From assembly GCF_036632915.2 (NCBI RefSeq), contig NZ_CP155552.1, forward strand, positions 2,294,001 through 2,358,000: DNA of 64,000 nt. Reading direction: 5' to 3'. Numbering within the stretch: the stretch's first letter is position 1; each line of letters begins with the position of its first letter. Below are positions 7,714 through 15,819 of this stretch, in pieces. The notes beneath the pieces are model-generated. The model saw nothing but the letters and a program-made list of their open reading frames with translations. It did no database searches and was not told the origin of the DNA. Source of the DNA: Faecalibacterium taiwanense (GTDB taxonomy: Bacteria > Bacillota > Clostridia > Oscillospirales > Ruminococcaceae). The position numbers and the translations under genes were made by a program.

Positions 7714-9078
7714 TCAGCGCCTCATCTGCTGCAGGATCTGTGCGATCTCTGCGCTGGAATAGCCATCCTGCCGCAGTGCGGTGCTGATGCTGGTATCGCT
7801 CTTGCCCTGGCTGCGCATCAGCATGGCCATGTAGGGTACCGTTACATTCCGGGAGGTGTCACTGCCCAGACGGGTGACAGTGCCCGTGCTGCGGCTGGCT
7901 GTACCGGAGGACGTACTGCCCGTGCCAGTACTGCCAGTCTTACTGCCTGCCGCCGTGCTGCCAGCGCGGCTTGCTTTCTGCGCTGCATTGGACTTTTTCA
8001 GGTTCCACTCGCCCAGTGCGATGTTCAGCTTCTGGCTTGTGACATCGTTGTTGAATTTCTGCTGGTTGAGTTTGTCCTGATACTCCCGCTCGCTCGTCTC
8101 GTTCTCGTAGCGCTGCTGGTTCAGGCTGTCCTGATACTGACGCTCCTGCAGCTTCTGGTTCCACTGAGTGTCCGCACGGTCTGCCTCGTACTGACGGTTG
8201 CCGGAGTAGATGTTGTAGCCGGTATTCAGCAGGCCGCTCAGCATGGAGCCAACGCCCGTGGTGCCGCTGAGAACGATCTGCACCGCATCGCCCAGCACAC
8301 CCAGCACGGTCATCACATTGCTGAACACCTGCTGGCGGCGTGCTGCCTGCTGCTGTTCCTGCGCGGAGTAATAATCGTGCAGGGTGCCCAGCTGGCTCAG
8401 ATAATCCTGATACGCGCCGTAGTCCTGCGCATAGGCGTTGTTGTATGCTTCGCCCTTCTGCTTCAGCTGGGTGTAGTAGTCCGAGAGCTTGTTGTTGTAC
8501 TGCTGCTGGGCATCCTGTTCGCTGTTGTTCAGCTGATCCAGCTGGCTCACCAGCTCGTTGCCGCCGCTTGTATACGTATCCAGTGCCAGACTGTACAGCG
8601 TGGGGATGGCGCTGCTCAGCGCACCGATCTGCTGCTGATACGCCTGCTGGGCGGCGCTCGTGGCATAGCTGGAACCATAACCGCCGGTCAGGGCTGCAGC
8701 CTGCGCCGCAGCATCTGCGCTGGCATTGTGGGCGTTCTGCAAATAGTTCTGCTCGTACTGGCGGTAGAGCGGATCCTTGGTGTAGCTGTACTGGAAGCTC
8801 TCACGCTGCAGCAGCTGGTTCAAAAGCTGGTCGATCCGCTCCTGATAGCTGCTCTGATAATCGCCCGGGCGGTTTGCCTGCCACTCCTTCAGCGCATCTG
8901 CGGCATCCGTCACGGTCTGGCTGGGCTTGTAGCTGGAATTTGCCAGCGCGTTTTCCACCTCCGAGCGGCTGTCCAGTCCTGCCGCCGAATAGCCGCTCTG
9001 CACGGCAGGCTGGCCGCTGCCCTCCGTCTGCGCCTGCACAGCGGCAAGCGCTTCGTCCTTTTTCTTTCTGTTTGCCAT
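7714..9078 (-). CDS. Phage internal/ejection-like protein
   Basis: A 454-aa Gln/Tyr/Ser-rich protein, last gene of the structural module. Residues about 80-250 are long Gln/Tyr-rich helices, a hydrophobic and Gly-rich stretch follows at about 250-285 (VMTVLGVLGDAVQIVLSG, then GVGSMLSGLL), then a heptad-like charged region in which RQYQDSLNQQ and REYQDKLNQQ repeat, a Ser/Thr/Gly linker, and a short C-terminal helical domain. Large helical proteins with a membrane-active segment at this place in short-tailed phage operons are usually internal virion or ejection proteins; tape-measure-like function is the alternative. No family assignment by sequence. Confidence 0.6.
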   Translation of the reverse strand: MANRKKKDEALAAVQAQTEGSGQPAVQSGYSAAGLDSRSEVENALANSSYKPSQTVTDAADALKEWQANRPGDYQSSYQERIDQLLNQLLQRESFQYSYTKDPLYRQYEQNYLQNAHNASADAAAQAAALTGGYGSSYATSAAQQAYQQQIGALSSAIPTLYSLALDTYTSGGNELVSQLDQLNNSEQDAQQQYNNKLSDYYTQLKQKGEAYNNAYAQDYGAYQDYLSQLGTLHDYYSAQEQQQAARRQQVFSNVMTVLGVLGDAVQIVLSGTTGVGSMLSGLLNTGYNIYSGNRQYEADRADTQWNQKLQERQYQDSLNQQRYENETSEREYQDKLNQQKFNNDVTSQKLNIALGEWNLKKSNAAQKASRAGSTAAGSKTGSTGTGSTSSGTASRSTGTVTRLGSDTSRNVTVPYMAMLMRSQGKSDTSISTALRQDGYSSAEIAQILQQMRR

Positions 9079-9092
9079 ATATGATCCTTTCC

Positions 9093-9278
9093 TTATAAAT
9101 TCTGCAGTTTCGTGCGCATCTCGTCGGACATGTTCTCAACGTCCAGATTGCTCAGCACATACTGCAGCTGTTCCTGCATCTGGTACAGGTAGCTGCGCAG
9201 GGCGCGGGCATCCTCCGGGTCCATGTTCTCGCTAAGCTTGGGCAGGCCGATCTTGTTAATGCCCATCACGCTTGCCAT
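9093..9278 (-). CDS. Small phage-module protein
   Basis: A 61-aa acidic helical protein (MDPEDARALRSYLYQMQEQL and following) placed between the nozzle-like and ejection-like genes, with GGGAGG before its ATG and 14-bp spacing to the next gene. No recognised family; a virion connector or chaperone role is only a guess from position. Confidence 0.6.
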   Translation of the reverse strand: MASVMGINKIGLPKLSENMDPEDARALRSYLYQMQEQLQYVLSNLDVENMSDEMRTKLQNL

Positions 9279-9281
9279 TCG

Positions 9282-11165
9282 TCACACCTCCCCGCCTGCA
9301 ATGCCGCCCTTGGCAGCGGCCATTGTTTTTGCAATGCTGCGCAGGGTGATCTGTCCCCTGCCCTTCAGGCGCAGCCGCAGGGTGCCGTGCCTCCGGGGCA
9401 CGAACGGCAAATCAAAGCTGCGCCGCTTGTCCTGTGCCGTCAGGCTTGCCACCGTCTCCCATGGGCCGCCGTCATAGCTGGCGGCCACCTCCACCGTACT
9501 GCTGCACTCGGCATCCAGCCGCAGCGTCAGTCGGGAAAGATATCGGTCCTCGGCCCCGTCCAGCCCAATGTCACCAGTGGTCAGCTCAAAGTTCAGCTTT
9601 TCCTCCACACCGTCGGTGGCCTGCCAGTCCGCTTCACGGCTGGGATCTGCGGCCCACAGTGCCTGCCCGTCCCACAGATAAAGCTGTCCGCCGGTGCTGG
9701 TCATCTCGTAGGAGCACACGTCTTCTTCGCTCCAGAGCGCGCGCTCGGTATCGTACACCAGCAGCCTTGCCGTATTTTCGCCTGCCGCCGTGCGGGCCAC
9801 ATGCAGGTAATAGCGGCCATCCAGCGCACTGCCCACCGCGCTCTGCACATTGGCCAGTCGGCCCGAATCCAACGCGCCGGACACTTTTGTTGGAATGCTG
9901 CCGTCCCATGCCATCACACCGTCCGGCGAAAGATAATAGAGCGTCTCGTTCAGCACACACAGGCTGCGCGCCGCGTTTTTGGCAACGCCCCGGCAGCGCA
10001 GCGAGGTGAGCTGAAAATCCGAAGGCTTGGAGCCATAGAGCTTGTGCAGTGTGTTCTCCTTAAAGAACAGCGCATAGCCCATGCATGTGGCCGCGCCGGT
10101 AAACGCACCATCGCTGCCCACCGTCACTGCGTAGCTGTCTGCCGCAATGCCCCGGTAGGAAAACCAGTTGGTGGGGTCGCCTAAGCGGCAGGCATAGATC
10201 ACGTTTTCCTTGCTGCTGCAGCCCCATACCCGGTTGTCGCACTCGGTAACGTAGTCCAGATCCGGCACGCGGCGTTCCATCCGTACCGGCGTGCTCACCG
10301 CAAAGCTGCGTGTCTCCTTGCCGTCCAAGCTGGTCCACTGGGCGCTCTCGGCGCTCTGCACCAGCGTGCCGTAAACATGATCTCCCTCCGGGCTTACCCG
10401 CACGCGCAGCCCGTTTTCCAGCACATCGTAAACTACCAGATCCCCGTCCAGCTTTGTCCACATGCCAGCCTGCTGTGCTGCCGTGCCCTGCACGGTCACG
10501 GTGTCCCACTGGGCAAATAGCCTCTGCGCGCCCGCCGCTGTGATGCGGCAGTATTCCAGCGGCACTGCCGTCCAGCTGCCGGAGGATGCGCTGTACTCTT
10601 CCAGCGTGCTGGTGCTGGCCCATGGGTGCTCCTCGTCCTCCACCTTCAAAAAGAGCTGTCCGTCTGCAGGCTTCTCCGGTTCCTCCTTGCCGTAACCGCT
10701 CACCTCGTAGGCCTTGCCCGCGGCATCGCAGGGTGCAAACTGCACGCTCTGTCCCTCTGCCTGCCATACAGCTCCCAGTGCCGAAACACTTCCGTCCGCT
10801 GTATCAAAGGCTACCTTGTCCGGGAAGATCAGGATTTTTGTACCAATGCCCACCAGTGCCTTTTTGCCGTCGGTCACTGCCTCGGTGCAGGTCACCGGGT
10901 TCGCGCCGTCGGCATCCGGCGTGTAGATCAGATCCTTCCCGCAGACGGTCAGCAGCCCGTTCAGGTGATACATGCCGTTCAGCCCGGTCAACTCCCTCAG
11001 CTTGCGGCGCGGCTTGCGGGTGCTCAGCGCCGGGAAATCCCGGGCAGAAAAATTCACGCCCGCGCTGTACTCTGCTTCCGAGCAGGCATAGGTCTCGTTC
11101 AGCCCGCCGAATACCCGCACAAGACTGCGGCTGTTCTGCAGCTTCGCTCTGTTTGCCAGAACCAT
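9282..11165 (-). CDS. Phage tail nozzle / stabilisation-like beta-propeller protein
   Basis: A 627-aa beta-rich protein without signal peptide. The N-terminus (NRAKLQNSRSLVRVFGGLNE) and the succession of short strands such as NRVWGCSSKENVIYACRLG, TCMGYALFFKENTLHKLYGS and ETLYYLSPDGVMAWDG match the organisation of short-tailed phage nozzle proteins (T7 gp12 or P22 gp10 type). The C-terminal part (ELTTGDIGLDGAEDRYLSRL, then TVEVAASYDGGPWETVASL) is a beta-sandwich-like region. Position after the adaptor-like gene supports this. Assignment is by organisation and context, not by a specific motif. Confidence 0.65.
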   Translation of the reverse strand: MVLANRAKLQNSRSLVRVFGGLNETYACSEAEYSAGVNFSARDFPALSTRKPRRKLRELTGLNGMYHLNGLLTVCGKDLIYTPDADGANPVTCTEAVTDGKKALVGIGTKILIFPDKVAFDTADGSVSALGAVWQAEGQSVQFAPCDAAGKAYEVSGYGKEEPEKPADGQLFLKVEDEEHPWASTSTLEEYSASSGSWTAVPLEYCRITAAGAQRLFAQWDTVTVQGTAAQQAGMWTKLDGDLVVYDVLENGLRVRVSPEGDHVYGTLVQSAESAQWTSLDGKETRSFAVSTPVRMERRVPDLDYVTECDNRVWGCSSKENVIYACRLGDPTNWFSYRGIAADSYAVTVGSDGAFTGAATCMGYALFFKENTLHKLYGSKPSDFQLTSLRCRGVAKNAARSLCVLNETLYYLSPDGVMAWDGSIPTKVSGALDSGRLANVQSAVGSALDGRYYLHVARTAAGENTARLLVYDTERALWSEEDVCSYEMTSTGGQLYLWDGQALWAADPSREADWQATDGVEEKLNFELTTGDIGLDGAEDRYLSRLTLRLDAECSSTVEVAASYDGGPWETVASLTAQDKRRSFDLPFVPRRHGTLRLRLKGRGQITLRSIAKTMAAAKGGIAGGEV

Positions 11166-11177
11166 GCTCTCACCTCC

Positions 11178-11561
11178 TTACCAGCGCCACTGGGCACCCG
11201 TCAGGGTCGGGTAGCTGCGCCGCAGCCACGCCGCCAGATCTGCCAGCAGACTGTTGTACTGGGCCTGCTCCCCGACGTAGCGGTCGGTCTCACCAAGGGC
11301 CGCATCGGTCATGGCACACAGATAATGCGGATACAGCGCATCAAAAGGTGCCGGTGCCAGCAGCACATCGTCGTCCTGCAGGCTGTCATCCCATGCAAGG
11401 TCTGCGCCCACATCGTCGTATGCATCTGTGATGCTGTTTTTAAAAAAGCGTTCCCGCAGCATCGCGTCTGCTTCTTTCAGCCACGCCTGCCGGGTGGCCA
11501 GCGCAATGCGGCTGCCCGGGCGCAGCTCTTCGGCGCGTTCCAGCGCCTGTCCTACGGTCAT
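11178..11561 (-). CDS. Head-tail adaptor-like phage protein
   Basis: A 127-aa helical protein (MTVGQALERAEELRPGSRIA at the start, LRRSYPTLTGAQWRW at the end). Size, helical character and position between capsid and nozzle genes match gp4/gp11-type adaptors that sit under the portal. CTCCTTTTT upstream of the start (11567-11575) gives a strong ribosome binding site. Confidence 0.6.
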   Translation of the reverse strand: MTVGQALERAEELRPGSRIALATRQAWLKEADAMLRERFFKNSITDAYDDVGADLAWDDSLQDDDVLLAPAPFDALYPHYLCAMTDAALGETDRYVGEQAQYNSLLADLAAWLRRSYPTLTGAQWRW

Positions 11562-11584
11562 ATGCTCACTCTCCTTTTTATAAA

Positions 11585-11621
11585 GGCCCGGCCGGGCAGG
11601 CTTCCCAGCCGGGCTTTTTGT
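11585..11621. terminator. GC-rich hairpin between capsid-accessory and adaptor genes
   Basis: GCCCGGCCGGGCAGGCTTCCCAGCCGGGC followed by TTTTT on the plus strand, only CTTTAT on the minus strand. For the minus-strand operon it is therefore at best a weak attenuator; it would stop antisense transcription. Confidence 0.45.
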
Positions 11622-11632
11622 CTGTTTCGGGT

Positions 11633-11848
11633 TTACTGGGCGGCGTTCTCTGCCGCCGCAATGCGGGCGGCGGTCAGCTCATCCTGCATCTGGCTGTGCT
11701 CCAGCACCTCGGCCACTTCGGGCGGCACTTCCACCTCCACGCCGCGGCGGATCTTATAGTTCACACCGTTCACGCTGACGAACAGATCGCCCTTGTAGCG
11801 GCTGTTATCCTTGAACAGCCGGATGCGCACATTTTTCTTTTCAGCCAT
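11633..11848 (-). CDS. Small capsid-associated phage protein
   Basis: A 71-aa protein, RIRLFKDNSRYKGDLFVSVN then YKIRRGVEVEVPPEVAEVL, placed directly after the major capsid gene. The sequence is typical of the short beta-type proteins that follow major capsid genes in Firmicute phages (capsid decoration or head completion); exact role unknown. Confidence 0.65.
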   Translation of the reverse strand: MAEKKNVRIRLFKDNSRYKGDLFVSVNGVNYKIRRGVEVEVPPEVAEVLEHSQMQDELTAARIAAAENAAQ

Positions 11849-11861
11849 GGTTCACGCCTCC

Positions 11862-12860
11862 TCAGTTTGCAGCAGCGGTGGCGGAATAGCTGGACGCACT
11901 TTCAATGCGCACCATGTACTGCTCCACCAGACGCTCTGCCGCACGCATGCCCTTCCAGCCCACGGAAGCGCGCTGGTTCAGCGGGTCGTCGCCGTAGCCC
12001 AGCTGCTTGACGATGTGCTCCAGACCGCCGCCTTCCAGCTCGGTCACGCCGTAGGCGTGGGCACCCAGCACCAGCGTGCCGAACACAGCCAGACCGTCCG
12101 GGCAGGTGGAATCCTTCCAGATCTTGGCCTCGCTGGTCTCGATGAAGCGGATGTTGCCCAGCTTGCCGATCTCGCCGCGGAACATGGTGTCCGGGTCGGC
12201 GTACTTGTGCACCTCAATGAACTCCTTGCTGGTCTTCAGGTCGTAGGCAGCGTAGGGATGGATGATGGCAATGTAGCTGTCGCCGATGGGGTCGGCGTTC
12301 ATCGCGCCCAGCTGTGCCGCCGCCTGAAAGAACAGCTTCGGGGTCAGGGTGCAGGTCTTGTCCAGTGCCTTGCGGCTGGCAACGGCAGTCTCGGTGCCGC
12401 CTGCGGCCAGCTTGGGCGCATAGATCACATTGGTGCCGCCCGCCAGCACATCGCGGGTAATGCTGTCCATGGTGCGGCCTGCCTGACTTGCCAGCACACG
12501 GGTGGCCTGTACCACATTGTTGTCAATGGCGGTCATCTGCAGCACGTCGGTCAGCGGAGTCCAGCCGCCGTACTGGTGCAGATCGCTGGTGATGGTGGTC
12601 ACATTCAGTGCCTGACCGTTCGGGGTCACGCCCTCGGTCAGCGGAGTGGATGCCTTGGGCAGGCTGTCGTACTTGCGGAACTCAATGGTCTTGCCGCCGT
12701 TCTGGGGCACAGGGTAGTAGTCCGCAAACTGGTCGTGCACCAGACGCGGCTCTGCCTGATCGATGAGACGCTTCTCGTAGAAGGTCTTCATCTCTTTCGA
12801 CATGGTAGCGGTGGTGTTCAGGTTTTCCGCAAACAGCTGGATGTTGAAATTCTTGTTCAT
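11862..12860 (-). CDS. Major capsid protein, N4-gp56 family
   Basis: HK97-fold major capsid protein. The frame opens at 12920, but I place the start at the ATG at 12860, which begins MNKNFNIQLFAENL (MSMN from 12866 is the alternative) and is preceded by GAAAGGAA. The family signature runs through TMSKEMKTFYEKRL, RLVHDQFADYYPVPQNGG, TIEFRKYDSL and YGGWTPLTDVLQMTAIDNN. The N-terminal IQLFA is the recognition motif of Prp protease, so the first residues are probably cleaved during head maturation. About 330 aa, normal for the family. Confidence 0.85.
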   Translation of the reverse strand: MNKNFNIQLFAENLNTTATMSKEMKTFYEKRLIDQAEPRLVHDQFADYYPVPQNGGKTIEFRKYDSLPKASTPLTEGVTPNGQALNVTTITSDLHQYGGWTPLTDVLQMTAIDNNVVQATRVLASQAGRTMDSITRDVLAGGTNVIYAPKLAAGGTETAVASRKALDKTCTLTPKLFFQAAAQLGAMNADPIGDSYIAIIHPYAAYDLKTSKEFIEVHKYADPDTMFRGEIGKLGNIRFIETSEAKIWKDSTCPDGLAVFGTLVLGAHAYGVTELEGGGLEHIVKQLGYGDDPLNQRASVGWKGMRAAERLVEQYMVRIESASSYSATAAAN

Positions 12861-12888
12861 GCTCATATTCCTTTCTCTTGTAAAATAT

Positions 12889-13628
12889 TCACAATTCGAT
12901 CTGTGCCCCGTGGAGCACACGGCGTTCCAGTGCTTCTCGCTGGGCGCGGGTCATGCTGGCTACATCCGGGCGGACGGTAGCCGCGCCGCCGGGCCGGATG
13001 CCGTTTTCGGTGGGCCGTGCGGCCCGCTGCTGAATACGTTCCACCACGCCCTGCTCCACAGCCTGCGCTGCAGTGCGCAGGTTTTCGTCGTAGTGGGCCA
13101 GACGGTACGCATCCCGCACCCTCATGCCGGGCAGCTGCATCAGGCGGCGCATCTCCGGGCTGCGCAGCTCGTTCTGCAGATCAAAATCCGGCTGGCTGCG
13201 GCGCATGGCCGCTTCCTCTGCCGCCCAGCGGGCATGCAGGCTGTGCACAGCAGCCTGTGTGCTGCGGGCAAAGCTGGACAGCGGCGGCAGTTCCGGGCGC
13301 TGCACAGGCAGTTCCTGCCGGGGCTTTTCCGGCTGCAGCTCTACGGTTTTCTCTGCCGAAGCCTGCGGCGCAGCGGGTACTTTTGCTTCGTCCGGCTTCA
13401 TGGTGCCGGAGGCCACCGCCTGCCGGGTCTGCGCTTCGCTCAGGGCAGGGGAGCGGCTTCTCCCTCTGCAAAGAGCTGTAGCATAAAGGTTCCCCACGGG
13501 TTGCGGCTCCCAGCGTCCACTTCGTGCCTTGAGCGGCACTCGTGTTCTGCTGGCCGCTGCCCCAGCCTCGGCTCCCTGTTTCCGCCGCAGGCGGCGGTCG
13601 CCTCCGCTGCAAACAGCTGCAGATCCAT
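12889..13628 (-). pseudogene. Phage scaffold protein, frame broken
   Basis: The C-terminal part (up to about 13480, ALSEAQTRQAVASGTMKPDE to the end) is a Pro/Gln/charged, helical, scaffold-like protein between Prp and the capsid gene. The N-terminal part is in another frame: ATG at 13628 (MDLQLFAAEA), with AAAGGAG before it, reads through a second LQLFA (MLQLFAEGEAAP, around 13480) and stops at 13440. Adding one C to the CCCC run near 13447-13450 joins the frames into about 246 aa. Either a real lesion, a sequencing error or recoding. LQLFA motifs are Prp sites, as in staphylococcal phage scaffolds. Confidence 0.6.
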
Positions 13629-13976
13629 CATGCTCTCCTTTCCTCTGCGGCTCACATCTGCAAAGCGGATATTCTCCGGGTAGCGTTCGGCCATCAGTGC
13701 AAAGCAGGCTTTTGCCAGCTCAAAGGCACCGCGCACCCATTCTTCGCAGGGCGCATCCACGCTCACTGCCAGACGCGGGCCGTCCGGCTCATCAAAGGCT
13801 TCGCTGTGGGCGTTCTCTTCCCCGGCCAGCAGGTACACAAGGCCCTGCATCACGGTGCTGGCTCCTGCACAAACGATGTCCTGCCCGGCAGGCGCATAGC
13901 CTGCATGACCGGCAGCTTCCAGCCGGCAGCTCAGCCCGGCGGGGGTATCCATCTCGCTGTAACAAACTTTCATCAT
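13440..13976 (-). CDS. Prp-family cysteine protease, reading through into scaffold N-terminus
   Basis: Residues 1 to about 110 are a Prp protease: GHAGYAPAGQDIVCAGAS carries the catalytic His and Cys. Prp proteases cut ribosomal protein L27 in Firmicutes and cut phage scaffold and capsid proteins at LQLFA-type sites. ATG at 13976 has AAGGAGG 8 bases upstream. Unusually no stop follows the Prp domain: the frame continues through the scaffold start (13628) to 13440, so a Prp-scaffold leader fusion plus internal initiation is predicted. The position between portal and capsid genes is the normal one for a phage head protease. Confidence 0.75.
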   Translation of the reverse strand: MMKVCYSEMDTPAGLSCRLEAAGHAGYAPAGQDIVCAGASTVMQGLVYLLAGEENAHSEAFDEPDGPRLAVSVDAPCEEWVRGAFELAKACFALMAERYPENIRFADVSRRGKESMMDLQLFAAEATAACGGNREPRLGQRPAEHECRSRHEVDAGSRNPWGTFMLQLFAEGEAAPLP

Positions 13977-13992
13977 AAAATTCACCTCCTTT

Positions 13993-15807
13993 TTAATGGA
14001 TGTTCATGGCACGTGCAGCGGCGGCCACCGGCAGGGCATTGCCAAGGCCCGCCAGCTTTACCGCCTGCCCGTCCTTCTGCGCAGACGCACCGCCTGCACT
14101 GCGGGCCGGTTCGTCAGGCCCGGTGCCCTGCTGGGCGATCACCGCCGCCATCTGTGCCATCTGCTGCTGCATCCTAGCCAGCTGCTGGGCAAGGGTGCCG
14201 TTCTGCCGCACCCTCTGACGCACCTTCTCAATGCCTTCAAAGTCCATCATTTCCAGTGCCGCAAGGGCGGCATCGGCATTTTCAGGCTTGAAAAATCCCA
14301 GCTGATAGCACTCCTTGGCCGTCTCGTTCTGGGAAAGGCGGCTGAAGGTGCTCTTCTTGGCGGCGCTCACCACGATGTCAAAGATCGGCTCCCGGCTGCC
14401 CAGTTCCACGCCGCCCACGCTGCCGCCGGGCACCGCCCGCAGCGCCTGCGCCGAGAAGGGCACGAACCGGCTCTCGCCGCTTTCGCCCACGATACGGAAC
14501 ACCCGCTGCTCGTCGTAGAACTGGCGCATCAGCTCGATGATGAGATAGCACTGCTTTGCAAAAGCACGGTAGGCGCTCTTGAGCATATCGCGGCTGAGTT
14601 TGCTGCCTGCCTCCTGCAAGGCCGCAATGGCGCTGGCTGCGGTCACACCTCCGGCAGTGCCGCCCTGCGTCATGTCCCGGTTGCCGCTGATCTCCTTCAG
14701 CTCTTCAATGCGGCTCTGGCGGTAACTCAGGCTGTTGCCCTGCAGGCCCGCCGTCTGCAGCGGACGGAAACTGTCGTCGTTGAGCCGTCCCACCACATGC
14801 ACGATGTCCCGGCTGAAATCGGCCAGCTCTTCCTCGTTGACCCCTGCCGTGTCGCTGAGCACATACCGCTGCTTTGCACTCAGCAGCACGTTCTCGTCCA
14901 TGGCATGGTTCATCTTATCAATGGCCGTCTGGCAGTCCTTCATCACATCGATGTAGCCAAAGCCCGCCGGGCTGTCCTCCTCCACGAACAGTGGGTCAAA
15001 TACAAAGGGGTACTGTCCGTGGTCATACAGGCCGCTTTCTGCCAGCGCCGGGTCGTTCTGGCTGGCGTACAGCACCACGCCGTTGCAGAACTTGCAGTAG
15101 TGCAGCACCATGCGCCCCGTTTCATCCGGGCGCTTGTAGTACCAGTCCACCACCACGCTCTTGGAGCTGGTGTCCTGCCCTTCATCGTGGATGTACCGGG
15201 GCACGTCCAGCACGCTGGCGGTGTGTCCTGCCAGCTGCGGGTACTGCGCGCACAGCCGGGCCGTGTCCTCAAGGCTCAGGCTGAAAAAGTCCGGCGATGC
15301 CTGAATATCCGCCACGCCCGGCTCCCAGTAGAGCATCAGCAGGTTCACGCTGCGCACCGCAATGTCGCCAATGCCGCCGCGCATTGCAGGGTCCCAGAAG
15401 ATGCCGGTCACGCCGGTGCCCTGTTTGAGCTTGCGCCACCAGCAGTCACTGTACACCTGCTCGTAGTCGGCCTGTTCCAGCACCACCGGCAAAACGCTGG
15501 AAAGTGCCCGTGCGGTGTCCTCGTCATCTGCCTCTCGGGGCAGCACGTTCGGTTCCGGGTAGTTGTCCATGGCATCGGCGTGCTTGTTGGCAATGCTGTT
15601 GAACAGCCACCCGCTGGAAGGCTGAGCCTTGCCGGGCATCATGGGGTTCTGGTAGTTCTTCCAGTGGCCCATGCGGAACCACAGCTCGTTATCCACAATG
15701 CGCTTGTCCAGCGCAGCCTTGCCCGCCTTGTACCGCTGCAAGGTCTGCATGGCCTCGGCCACCTGTGCTTCACCCACGGGCAAAGCTTCGTTCTCGTAAT
15801 CGTCCAT
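13993..15807 (-). CDS. Phage portal protein
   Basis: A 604-aa portal-like protein. The N-terminus (ALDKRIVDNELWFRMGHWKN), SGWLFNSIANKHADAMDNYP, the long helical region EELADFSRDIVHVVGRLNDD, the RQSRIEELKEISGNRDMTQG segment and the Ala-rich GGVTAASAIAALQEAGSKLS are typical of podovirus-type portals of Firmicutes. The C-terminus is a Gln-rich coiled region (RQNGTLAQQLARMQQQMAQM) followed by a Gly/Ala-rich tail. It lies 12 bases after the large terminase gene, as expected in a DNA packaging operon. Confidence 0.82.
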   Translation of the reverse strand: MDDYENEALPVGEAQVAEAMQTLQRYKAGKAALDKRIVDNELWFRMGHWKNYQNPMMPGKAQPSSGWLFNSIANKHADAMDNYPEPNVLPREADDEDTARALSSVLPVVLEQADYEQVYSDCWWRKLKQGTGVTGIFWDPAMRGGIGDIAVRSVNLLMLYWEPGVADIQASPDFFSLSLEDTARLCAQYPQLAGHTASVLDVPRYIHDEGQDTSSKSVVVDWYYKRPDETGRMVLHYCKFCNGVVLYASQNDPALAESGLYDHGQYPFVFDPLFVEEDSPAGFGYIDVMKDCQTAIDKMNHAMDENVLLSAKQRYVLSDTAGVNEEELADFSRDIVHVVGRLNDDSFRPLQTAGLQGNSLSYRQSRIEELKEISGNRDMTQGGTAGGVTAASAIAALQEAGSKLSRDMLKSAYRAFAKQCYLIIELMRQFYDEQRVFRIVGESGESRFVPFSAQALRAVPGGSVGGVELGSREPIFDIVVSAAKKSTFSRLSQNETAKECYQLGFFKPENADAALAALEMMDFEGIEKVRQRVRQNGTLAQQLARMQQQMAQMAAVIAQQGTGPDEPARSAGGASAQKDGQAVKLAGLGNALPVAAAARAMNIH

Positions 15808-15819
15808 TGCGTTTCTCCT

